From assembly GCA_002426555.1 (NCBI GenBank), contig DIQU01000062.1, positions 23,379 through 31,666 of the forward strand: DNA of 8,288 bases. The letters run 5' to 3'. Shown here in pieces: positions 1 through 5,640 of the stretch. This DNA is from Firmicutes bacterium UBA5454. Its GTDB lineage: Bacteria > Bacillota > Clostridia > Caldicoprobacterales > DTU083. Position 1 is the first letter of the stretch; the number at the start of each line of letters is the position of its first letter. A model generated the notes under the pieces. That model saw nothing but the letters and a program-made list of their open reading frames with translations. It was not told where the DNA came from and ran no database searches. The position numbers and the translations under genes were made by a program.

Positions 1-1
1 G

Positions 2-99
2 TTACGGGTTACGAGTTACGGGATACGGGTTACGGGATACGAGTTACGGGATACGGGTTACGAGTTACGAGTTACGAGTTACGGGATACGGGATACGGG
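2..99. repeat. Heptanucleotide tandem repeat array (14 copies)
   Basis: Fourteen head-to-tail 7-bp units of the form WTACGRG (variants TTACGGG, ATACGGG, TTACGAG and ATACGAG) run without interruption, with a partial unit (TTACA) after them. The array may continue left of the window. Units vary only at position 1 (T/A) and position 6 (G/A). The plus strand carries GGG runs every 7 nt in places (for example 20-36 and 83-99), so G-quadruplex formation is possible but unproven. No stop codon occurs in any plus-strand frame of the array, so open frames across it mean nothing by themselves. It ends 21 nt before the ribosome binding site of the dehydrogenase gene. No promoter is recognisable inside it. 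Confidence 0.95.
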
Positions 100-134
100 T
101 TACACCAACCGCCTACACAAGGGAGGAAATTCCA

Positions 135-1127
135 ATGAAAAAAATTATATTGCTCATGAATGCAAACCAGCGAAAGAAAATTTTCAAAAATGATGATCTG
201 GATCAGCTCAGTAAATTCGGTGAAGTTAGCTGCAATCCGGATGAAAAAGACCCAGACACGGAAAGAGCAAAGGAATTAGTTAAGGATGCCAATATCATTA
301 TAACTTCCTGGGGATGTCCTCAACTGAATAAAGAGATACTCGATCAGGCACCTAATGCAAAGCTGATCATTCATGCAGCTGGAAGTGTCAAGGGAATCGT
401 CAGTGATGAAATATGGAAGCGGGGGATTAGGGTTTCCGGATGCGCACAAGCATTAGGAATTGGTGTAGCAGAAACGGCATTGGGCTTTACGATTGCATCC
501 ATGAAAAACATGTGGAAATTGGCCCAAAATACCAAGCAGGGTAAATGGACAGAAGGCAGAAATGATGTCAGGGAAGTATACAGCATCACTGTTGGAGTAA
601 TAAGCGCAGGTCGTGCAGGTGCTCATTACATCAAACTTATGAAGAACTTTGATGTCAGAGTTCTTCTTTATGATCCCTTTGTAAACGAGAAAAAGGCTGC
701 AGCCATGGGAGCTGAAAAAACTGACTTAAATGAGTTGTTGAAGGAGTCCGATGTGGTATCCATTCATGCACCATCCATTCCTGAAACCTATCACATGTTC
801 AATTCAGAAACACTTGCCTTGATGAAGGACGATGCAGTTCTTATCAATACAGCTCGAGGATCACTCATCGATGAGCAGGCCCTGGTGGCTGAGTTGAAAA
901 AGGGAAGGCTGTTCGCCTGCATCGATGTTACAGATCCAGAACCACCAACCGAAGACCACCCTTTCCGAAGCTTACCCAATGTAGTTATGACACCTCATAT
1001 TGCAGGAGCTGTAACTAATGGATTAAATCAAATTGCCAAGTATGCCGTAAATGAGATTCGTGCTTATCTAAATGGAGAGGCTATGGATGGTGAAGTCCTG
1101 CAGTCCGCAATAAGTAACTTGGCGTAA
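135..1127 (+). CDS. D-2-hydroxyacid dehydrogenase family protein (NAD-dependent)
   Basis: A 330-residue cytosolic protein of the D-isomer 2-hydroxyacid dehydrogenase family (phosphoglycerate, glyoxylate and hydroxypyruvate reductase relatives), which interconvert 2-keto acids and D-2-hydroxy acids with NAD(P)H. The catalytic triad is complete: Arg241 (in NTARGSLID), Glu269 (in DPEPP) and His288 (in TPHIAG). The nucleotide-binding loop at 154-162 reads GVISAGRAG, so the first glycine of the usual GxGxxG is Ser157. Asp180, at the end of the second Rossmann strand, favours NAD over NADP. There is no C-terminal ACT domain, so it is not a full-length regulated SerA. The ATG at 135 is preceded by AGGGAGGA, 8 nt upstream. 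The gene lies 123 bp before the amidohydrolase gene on the same strand, with a degenerate repeat between them and no clear terminator, so co-transcription is possible. The substrate is unknown. Confidence 0.9.
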   Translation: MKKIILLMNANQRKKIFKNDDLDQLSKFGEVSCNPDEKDPDTERAKELVKDANIIITSWGCPQLNKEILDQAPNAKLIIHAAGSVKGIVSDEIWKRGIRVSGCAQALGIGVAETALGFTIASMKNMWKLAQNTKQGKWTEGRNDVREVYSITVGVISAGRAGAHYIKLMKNFDVRVLLYDPFVNEKKAAAMGAEKTDLNELLKESDVVSIHAPSIPETYHMFNSETLALMKDDAVLINTARGSLIDEQALVAELKKGRLFACIDVTDPEPPTEDHPFRSLPNVVMTPHIAGAVTNGLNQIAKYAVNEIRAYLNGEAMDGEVLQSAISNLA

Positions 1128-1146
1128 ATTTAAGACTCCAATGCAG

Positions 1147-1227
1147 CCAAGATTCCTCGATAAACTCGGAATGGCACTATGGTTGTCATCCAGAACGCAG
1201 TGAAGGATCTTAATCCAAGATTCCTCG
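1147..1227. repeat. Degenerate REP/MITE-like dispersed repeat
   Basis: The spacer between the dehydrogenase and amidohydrolase genes contains an exact 13-bp direct repeat, CCAAGATTCCTCG, at 1147-1159 and 1215-1227. Between the copies lies TGTCATCCAGAACGCAGTG followed by AAGGATCTT, which is roughly an inverted copy of the left arm. The segment 1202-1211 can pair with 1217-1226 around a 5-nt loop (9 of 10 pairs counting one G-U). The layout and wording (TGTCAT..GAACG..GTGAAGGATCTT and its reverse complement) resemble a short dispersed element that I recall from many bacterial genomes, so I read it as a decayed mobile or REP-like unit. That match is from memory. The element ends 8 nt before the ribosome binding site of the next gene and supplies the spurious upstream ATG at 1179. 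Confidence 0.65.
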
Positions 1228-1235
1228 CGAACAAA

Positions 1236-1253
1236 AAAGGAGTGCTCAAAGTG
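1236..1253 (+). promoter_or_regulatory. Ribosome binding site that fixes the GTG 1251 start
   Basis: AAAAGGAG (ending at 1242) lies 8 nt before GTG 1251. The in-frame ATG at 1179 lies inside the degenerate repeat and has no comparable site, so GTG 1251 is preferred. Confidence 0.8.
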
Positions 1254-2147
1254 AAAAAAATAGACATGCACGTGCATACAAGAATGTTTAAAGGAATAAC
1301 GCGTAAAGGGGCTGATACCACCTATGCATCACCTGAAGAGCTTATAGAGATGTATAAGCCTATAGATGTTGAAAAAGGTGTAATATTGCCCGGTGGTGCA
1401 GTAGAATGCGGGTATCAACTCCAATCCAATGAGGAAGTTATGGCTATTGTAGAAAAATATTCAGACAGCTTCGATTGGTTCTGTAACATCCATCCACGAA
1501 TGGGGGGTAACTCACCGGATTTTGATTTGTCTTACTTTATATCGTATTACAAAGACAGAGGGGCTAAAGGTTTGGGAGAGGTGACAGCAAATTTCTACTT
1601 TGACGACCCATTTGCAGAGAACCTGTTCCATCATTGCCAGAAAAATGATATGCCGCTTTTATTCCACATCGCGCCTCAAGTTGGAGGATACTATGGCCTC
1701 GTAGATGATTTGGGCTTACCGAGGTTGGAGAAGGCCCTGGCAAAATTTCCTGATCTAATCTTCATAGGACATTCACAGCCATTCTGGGCAGAAATAGGAA
1801 ATAATACGACAGAAGAAAACAGAAACAACTATCCAACAGGTAAGATACCAAAAGAGGGCAGACTTGTTGAACTGATGCGAAAGTATCCTAACCTGCATGC
1901 CGATATGTCAGCTGGAAGCGGTCATAACGCTGTCACCAGGGATCCGGAGTTTGGGTACGACTTCCTCGAAGAGTTCCAGGACAGACTCTATTTCGGCACG
2001 GATATATGCGCTCCTGAGAATAAGACTGCGCCCTTCATGCAGCTGTCTCATTGGTTGGATGAAGCAGCGGAATCAGGAAAGATTTCTCGAGAAGCACATA
2101 AAAAAATAAGCAGGGAGAATGCGGAGAATAACATAGGAATCAGGTGA
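1251..2147 (+). CDS. Metal-dependent amidohydrolase family protein
   Basis: A 298-residue TIM-barrel hydrolase of the amidohydrolase superfamily (Amidohydro_2/COG2159-like). Members hydrolyse amides, esters or lactones, or decarboxylate or hydrate aromatic and keto acids. With the GTG start, the protein opens on the first barrel strand (KKIDMHVHT), and the ligand set is complete: His7 and His9 (HxH), Glu110 (GLGEV), His139 (LFHIA), His174 (IGHSQ) and Asp251 (FGTD). The C-terminus ends in the usual helix with ENAENN. It is more distant from the other four amidohydrolase-fold proteins of the window than they are from each other. There is no signal peptide, so it is cytosolic. It may share a transcript with the upstream dehydrogenase. 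Its stop overlaps the convergent minus-strand gene by 8 bp. Substrate not identifiable. Confidence 0.88.
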   Translation: MKKIDMHVHTRMFKGITRKGADTTYASPEELIEMYKPIDVEKGVILPGGAVECGYQLQSNEEVMAIVEKYSDSFDWFCNIHPRMGGNSPDFDLSYFISYYKDRGAKGLGEVTANFYFDDPFAENLFHHCQKNDMPLLFHIAPQVGGYYGLVDDLGLPRLEKALAKFPDLIFIGHSQPFWAEIGNNTTEENRNNYPTGKIPKEGRLVELMRKYPNLHADMSAGSGHNAVTRDPEFGYDFLEEFQDRLYFGTDICAPENKTAPFMQLSHWLDEAAESGKISREAHKKISRENAENNIGIR

Positions 2148-2898
2148 ACGTGAGAAATAAACAACTCAATATCTCCTGCTTTATATTCTCGTCTATTTGA
2201 GCATGTTTAAGTGTCAGGTATGTACAACTGAAAGAATACAGAGGATAAAGTGAACCATAAACCATTTTCTCTGGAGGGAATACTTCCAGCATCTTTTCAA
2301 CGGCAAACAGTGGTCCTTTTAGGCCGGAAGTATCGAATCTTACATACCTGTGATTATTTATGGCTTCCTTTATGCTTATCAGCTCATTGGAGAACGCAGT
2401 CAACAGGATTATTTTGTTATCCGGCACTCTGCCAATAAAAGAACCAACTTCATCCATATGAACCTTATTTGGTCTCACAAGATAATCCGAGCGCTCATCT
2501 TCCATCCTTATAGTCAAGAACAATGGAATATTATAGTCAGCTAATACATGGCATAATTCCTTAAGCTTGCTGTTAGCTAACGAATATCCATGATACCCGG
2601 GATAAATTCTTACTCCCTTTATACCAAACTTTTTTATGCCGTCTTTCACATCCTGTACGAACTCGGGCAGCATGGGATTGATGGTGAGAACATGATGGTA
2701 GTTGCTGCCCTTTATTATCTCGTGCAAATCTTCATCGCCTTCAAAGGGGTCATTGTAGAAGATGCTGTCCAGGGATGAAACATATCCACTTGTTATGCCA
2801 TTCGCCTTATGAATTTTTTGTACTTCTTCGAAAGTGTTTTTATATAACTTCCTGAAGGGCCAATGTCCGACCAGGCAATTTACGTCTACAGTGCTCAC
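2140..2898 (-). CDS. Amidohydrolase-fold protein lacking metal ligands (GHWPFR paralogue A)
   Basis: A 252-residue protein that aligns along its length with the plus-strand product at 4741-5538. The barrel-1 HxH is replaced by Asn7-x-Leu9, followed by a conserved GHWPFR (11-16). The strand-4 position has Arg97 (GVRIYP). The strand-5 His position reads NIPLFLTI and the strand-6 position LLTAFS, neither with His. The terminal GTD is YGS with Ser216. It is therefore either a non-catalytic partner or an enzyme with a different chemistry. Residues shared with the paralogue include VSSL, FY, INP, YP..H.Y and NIP. It starts at GTG in a GTGA overlap with the upstream intact amidohydrolase and has its own ribosome binding site (AGGGGAG, about 6 nt away), so the two are co-translated. 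The end is odd: after Ser245 the family's Gly-Asn tail is replaced by CLFLTFT, and its 3' end overlaps the convergent gene. Confidence 0.82.
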   Translation of the reverse strand: MSTVDVNCLVGHWPFRKLYKNTFEEVQKIHKANGITSGYVSSLDSIFYNDPFEGDEDLHEIIKGSNYHHVLTINPMLPEFVQDVKDGIKKFGIKGVRIYPGYHGYSLANSKLKELCHVLADYNIPLFLTIRMEDERSDYLVRPNKVHMDEVGSFIGRVPDNKIILLTAFSNELISIKEAINNHRYVRFDTSGLKGPLFAVEKMLEVFPPEKMVYGSLYPLYSFSCTYLTLKHAQIDENIKQEILSCLFLTFT

Positions 2899-3644
2899 AG
2901 AATTCTCCCCTTTCGATCAAGTATTTTCAATGTGTTTCCCGAATAGACAAGTTGTTTTTCCTCTGAAGTCAGGTCCGCATCTTCAATCTGACCAAAGTTT
3001 GTAAAATAGGACCCTGGCATATCTGTTCCAAACACAATCCGATCAGTACCAATCAATTTTTTTGTATAGTCTACATCATCCCGTCGGAATATAGAGCCTG
3101 AAATGTCAACCCATACATTGGGACAGCTTCGAATGGATTTTATGCCATTGTATGCATTTCCACCAAGATGAGCCATCAACAGCTTTGCTTCTGGATAACG
3201 CCGTGCTAGATTGGCCACGTGGGAACCAATGGATTCATTATCCAGCTGGCCAACGGCTTTATGGAAAGCATGTATAAGAATCGGGATGTTGTAGCCTATA
3301 CATTTCTCTACCAGCGGAAAGACTTTCGGATCATCGCAGTATGCAGCTACCCACAGCTTCATACCTTCCATATCTTGCTCTTCTATGCCTTTTTTCAGGA
3401 CATCCAATGCATCTTTGTTGGATGGATTTATATAGCAGAATCCTCCAATGATATCCGGTTGTTCCTTAATAAATTTTGCAACCTCGAAATTTAATTCAGA
3501 AATCTCTGCTTCATCGGGATAATAGGATTTCAGTGCGGATACGTAAATTCTATAAATATCGTACAGTTCTGCTGCTTTCATAAGTTCCTGTTTATCCGAC
3601 TCATATCGGCCTGCCCATATATGAGTATGAATGTCAATAATCAT
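2895..3644 (-). CDS. Metal-dependent amidohydrolase (catalytic partner A)
   Basis: A 249-residue cytosolic amidohydrolase-superfamily protein with the expected metal-site residues: His6 and His8 (DIHTH), Lys96 at the strand-4 position (GMKLW), His125 (ILIHA), His159 (MAHLGG) and Asp208 (FGTD). The conserved DISGS strand (about 180-184) and the C-terminal SGN are present. ATG 3644 is chosen over TTG 3650 because the GGAGG (3658-3654) sits 9 nt from the ATG but only 3 nt from the TTG. It is the first gene of a minus-strand pair and shares a 4-bp overlap (GTGA) with the ligand-less paralogue downstream. It is clearly related to the plus-strand protein at 3914-4741 (matching IPIL, AH.GG, SCPN/DCPN, DISGS and FGTD blocks). 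A sigma-A-like promoter lies just upstream. The family includes hydrolases, lactonases and decarboxylases; the specific reaction is unknown. Confidence 0.88.
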   Translation of the reverse strand: MIIDIHTHIWAGRYESDKQELMKAAELYDIYRIYVSALKSYYPDEAEISELNFEVAKFIKEQPDIIGGFCYINPSNKDALDVLKKGIEEQDMEGMKLWVAAYCDDPKVFPLVEKCIGYNIPILIHAFHKAVGQLDNESIGSHVANLARRYPEAKLLMAHLGGNAYNGIKSIRSCPNVWVDISGSIFRRDDVDYTKKLIGTDRIVFGTDMPGSYFTNFGQIEDADLTSEEKQLVYSGNTLKILDRKGRIL

Positions 3645-3650
3645 AAGCAA

Positions 3651-3658
3651 GGGCCTCC
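3651..3658 (-). promoter_or_regulatory. Ribosome binding site that fixes the ATG 3644 start
   Basis: Read on the minus strand, GGAGG (3658-3654) is followed by CCC, then TTG CTT ATG. The 9-nt gap to the ATG is normal, while the 3-nt gap to the TTG is too short, so ATG 3644 is the likely start. Confidence 0.75.
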
Positions 3659-3685
3659 CTTTCGTAAGGTCTTTCTTACACCGAC

Positions 3686-3714
3686 ATTATATACCAAACC
3701 AGCATTGGCTTCCA
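3686..3714 (-). promoter_or_regulatory. Sigma-A-like promoter of the minus-strand module
   Basis: On the minus strand a perfect -10 box TATAAT (3691-3686) has a weak -35 candidate, TGGAAG (3714-3709), 17 nt upstream. An alternative reading is TGG-TATATA as an extended -10. The transcript would start near 3679, giving a leader of about 35 nt. The poor -35 suggests dependence on an activator, though this is inference. Confidence 0.55.
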
Positions 3715-3739
3715 CACTTCTTCTATAATCTGTAATACC

Positions 3740-3769
3740 GTTGAATGAATCAGTGCGTTGAAAGAATCA
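3740..3769. promoter_or_regulatory. Candidate operator: 17-nt-period direct repeat
   Basis: GTTGAATGAATCA (3740-3752) and GTTGAAAGAATCA (3757-3769) match at 12 of 13 positions. Each copy is itself an imperfect dyad, TTGA-N5-TCA(A/G). A further TCAA-N6-TTGA (3767-3780) runs into the -35 of the plus-strand promoter. The repeat sits between the two divergent promoters, the expected place for a shared regulator. No regulator gene is present in the window, so the binding protein is unknown. Confidence 0.5.
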
Positions 3770-3776
3770 ATTAGCA

Positions 3777-3805
3777 TTGAGATTGTTACAGTTATGTAAT
3801 ATAAT
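3777..3805 (+). promoter_or_regulatory. Sigma-A promoter of the plus-strand module
   Basis: The -35 TTGAGA (3777-3782) and -10 TATAAT (3800-3805) are separated by exactly 17 nt, matching 5 of 6 and 6 of 6 consensus bases. Transcription would start near 3812, leaving about 100 nt of untranslated leader before the TTG start at 3914. The leader contains CGGTGTAA (3821-3828), which also follows the minus-strand -10 in the same transcriptional orientation. Confidence 0.8.
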
Positions 3806-3900
3806 TCAACTAGAAACTAACGGTGTAAAATATGGTTCATGGACACATTAAGCAATTCACTTGGCTCAGCAGCTATTAAACTTTACTGAAAGACAACGGC

Positions 3901-3916
3901 GGGAGGTATTCAATTG
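3901..3916 (+). promoter_or_regulatory. Ribosome binding site supporting the TTG 3914 start
   Basis: GGGAGG (3901-3906) lies 7 nt before TTG 3914. The next in-frame ATG (3950) has only a weak purine run in front of it, so the TTG start is preferred. Confidence 0.8.
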
Positions 3917-4741
3917 ATCGACTATACGAAAAAACTAAGAGAAGAAAAAATGAAGCTGTTTAAGGAAAACAAGGTTGTCAACTGGCACGAGCATGTATGG
4001 GATGATGATGACGGAAAGTTCGACGCGCAGCAAAGTGACTTGCTTGTAGAATCTGCTCGCAGGGCTTACATGGATGTGCTTGTATGTTCTCTGCCTGTGT
4101 CTGGCGGTTCACCTGATCCGGATGTAATACGCCGCAAAAATAACATCATTGCAGAAGCCGTGGACAGGCATCCGAATATCATTAAGGGAATGGCTTTTGT
4201 GAACCCTGGCTACAGCAGGGAAGCTGTGGCTGAAATCGAAAGATGCGTAAATGAACTGGGTATGATAGGCATCAAGCTGTATAACCAGTATTTCATTTCG
4301 GATCCCGTTCTTCACCCGGTAATAGAAAAATGCATCGAGCTGGACATCCCAATTCTGGAGCATGCCGGCAAACAAATGAGCCTGCCCATTGATCAGCCGT
4401 TCATATCCGACGGAACTCATTTTGCGAAAGTGGCTGAAAAATACCCCGAGGCGGTTATCATCATGGCCCATATAGGAGGCGGAGGCGACTGGCAGTGGTC
4501 ACTGAAAGCAATCGCTGACTGTCCCAACATCTATACCGATATCAGCGGCAGCGTATATGATGAGGGTATCATAGAACAAACCGTATCTTATCTAGGGGCT
4601 GAAAGGGTTTTATTCGGCACCGACGGATCCTTTTCCCAGGGTATCGGAAAAATACTGGCAGCGAACATCTCGGAGAAAGACAAAATTGAAATACTCAACA
4701 ACACCAGATTTTCAAGATACCTGGAAAGGGGTGCATACTAA
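3914..4741 (+). CDS. Metal-dependent amidohydrolase (catalytic partner B)
   Basis: A 275-residue cytosolic amidohydrolase-superfamily protein, paralogous to the minus-strand product at 2895-3644. The metal-site residues are His25 and His27 (NWHEHVW), Lys121 (IKLY), His150 (ILEHA), His186 (MAHIGG) and Asp237 (FGTD). DCPN and DISGS blocks match the paralogue. The extra N-terminal segment (about 20 residues, rich in Lys and Glu) before the HxH strand is absent from the paralogue. Immediately after HxH there is an acidic run (DDDD, 30-33). The C-terminus has NNT where the paralogue has GNT. It begins with TTG, with a strong ribosome binding site and a consensus promoter upstream. The stop overlaps the start of the ligand-less partner by one base (TAATG), implying translational coupling. 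Substrate not identifiable. Confidence 0.88.
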   Translation: MIDYTKKLREEKMKLFKENKVVNWHEHVWDDDDGKFDAQQSDLLVESARRAYMDVLVCSLPVSGGSPDPDVIRRKNNIIAEAVDRHPNIIKGMAFVNPGYSREAVAEIERCVNELGMIGIKLYNQYFISDPVLHPVIEKCIELDIPILEHAGKQMSLPIDQPFISDGTHFAKVAEKYPEAVIIMAHIGGGGDWQWSLKAIADCPNIYTDISGSVYDEGIIEQTVSYLGAERVLFGTDGSFSQGIGKILAANISEKDKIEILNNTRFSRYLERGAY

Positions 4742-5538
4742 TGTTGATTGATATCAATACCTATATAGGTCATTGGCCTTTCAGACAACTGAGAAACAAT
4801 ACAGCCGCAGGTCTGTTGCCTAAAATGGATGAATACGGAATAGATATGGCAGCTGTCTCCTCCTTGAACGCCGTGTTTTATAAGGACACTCAGGAAGGGA
4901 ACCGGGAGTTGATAGAAGAAATTCAGGTCAATAAGGCTCAGGATCGCTTTATTCCTTTTGCAGTTATAAACCCAAAGTACAGCGCATGGGAAAAGGATTT
5001 AATATACTGTGTTGAAAACATGGGTATGAAGGGCTTGGAGCTGTATCCATATTACCACCGCTATGCTCTAACAGAACCCGAATCAGTGGAATTGGTTAAG
5101 CTCGCAGGAAAGATGAACATTCCTGTGCACCTGCCTTGTTCCATTGTCAATGTAAGACAGCGTCACTGGATGGATACCAATGACAACTTGAAATATGACC
5201 AGGTTGAAAAGTTACTAGCTCTATGCCCGGATACTGACTTCATCATAAGCAACGGTCCTTCTCATATGATAGCCCGGCAGCTGAAAAAGGTTTCCAAGGA
5301 AAGAAAGGGCAGGGTCTATTATGATTTCGCTCGGTTGGATGTATTCGTACTGAGGGCTCCAACGAGTGCTTTTAATGCCCTGGTTCAGGATGCAGGTATC
5401 GATCATATTGTATTTGGCTCAGTTTTGCCCTTCCAGTATGCAGATCCGCAATTTGTCAGGCTGACGTATGCAGGCTTGAGCGAAGAGGACATGGATAAAG
5501 TTACATCCGGTAATTTGAAGAAGCTGTTTCAGCTGTAA
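4741..5538 (+). CDS. Amidohydrolase-fold protein lacking metal ligands (GHWPFR paralogue B)
   Basis: A 265-residue full-length amidohydrolase-like barrel without the metal site. The HxH position is Asn6-x-Tyr8, followed by GHWPFR (10-15). The strand-4 residue is Glu100 (GLELYP). At strand 5 the sequence is NIPVHLPC, where His130 lies two positions earlier than the normal ligand. Strand 6 is IISNGPSH, without AHxGG. The final GTD is FGS with Ser227. The C-terminus is normal for the family (TSGNLKKLF). The start is ATG, with AAAGGGG (4725-4731) 9 nt upstream, overlapping the stop of the intact amidohydrolase by one base. It mirrors the gene at 2140-2898, also placed directly after an intact amidohydrolase, so I infer that the two products of each pair act together. 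It could instead be an enzyme using His106, His130, His142 or Tyr residues without a classical metal centre. A terminator follows at 5583-5609. Confidence 0.85.
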   Translation: MLIDINTYIGHWPFRQLRNNTAAGLLPKMDEYGIDMAAVSSLNAVFYKDTQEGNRELIEEIQVNKAQDRFIPFAVINPKYSAWEKDLIYCVENMGMKGLELYPYYHRYALTEPESVELVKLAGKMNIPVHLPCSIVNVRQRHWMDTNDNLKYDQVEKLLALCPDTDFIISNGPSHMIARQLKKVSKERKGRVYYDFARLDVFVLRAPTSAFNALVQDAGIDHIVFGSVLPFQYADPQFVRLTYAGLSEEDMDKVTSGNLKKLFQL

Positions 5539-5582
5539 AACATACGACAATATGCAGTGTACATAATAGCATTTTTACCATC

Positions 5583-5609
5583 AAAGCCAACCCTTCCAGG
5601 TTGGTTTTT
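5583..5609 (+). terminator. Rho-independent terminator after the plus-strand amidohydrolase module
   Basis: CCAACC (5587-5592) pairs with GGTTGG (5599-5604) around a 6-nt loop, followed by TTTTT. The stem can extend outward by a G-U and three A-U pairs (AAAG with TTTT). It lies 45 nt after the stop of the ligand-less paralogue and separates that transcript from the polysaccharide operon. Confidence 0.88.
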
Positions 5610-5611
5610 AG

Positions 5612-5640
5612 TTGACAAATGCTGTCGCATATTGTAGAAT
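5612..5640 (+). promoter_or_regulatory. Sigma-A promoter of the polysaccharide operon
   Basis: A perfect -35 TTGACA (5612-5617), a 17-nt spacer and -10 TAGAAT (5635-5640, 5 of 6) lie directly after the terminator. Transcription from about 5647 leaves a leader of some 160 nt before ATG 5810. That leader contains a 7-bp inverted repeat (ATAGGCA 5652-5658, TGCCTAT 5701-5707) and a weaker possible second promoter (TTTACT 5690-5695, 17 nt, TATATT 5713-5718). No small gene is evident in it. Confidence 0.82.

Noticed and set aside
2..99. CRISPR array
   Set aside because: The units are 7 bp, contiguous and without spacers, and no cas gene is nearby.
1..138. Open frame from the window start through the heptamer array to TGA 136-138, overlapping the dehydrogenase ATG as ATGA, as the tail of an upstream gene
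   Set aside because: The repeat units contain no stop codon in any plus-strand frame, so openness is automatic, and the dehydrogenase frame is open through the array too. The encoded peptide is only a repeat and resembles no family end.
1179..1250. N-terminal extension of the amidohydrolase from ATG 1179
   Set aside because: These 24 codons lie in a degenerate dispersed repeat and have no ribosome binding site, whereas GTG 1251 has one at ideal spacing just before the first barrel strand.
3724..3729. A second plus-strand TATAAT as an extra promoter
   Set aside because: No -35-like hexamer lies 16-18 nt upstream, and the promoter at 3777-3805 is far better.
4109..4471. 120-codon minus-strand open frame opposite the intact amidohydrolase
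   Set aside because: It has no recognisable motifs and lies antisense to a gene with complete catalytic motifs, so it is a shadow frame.
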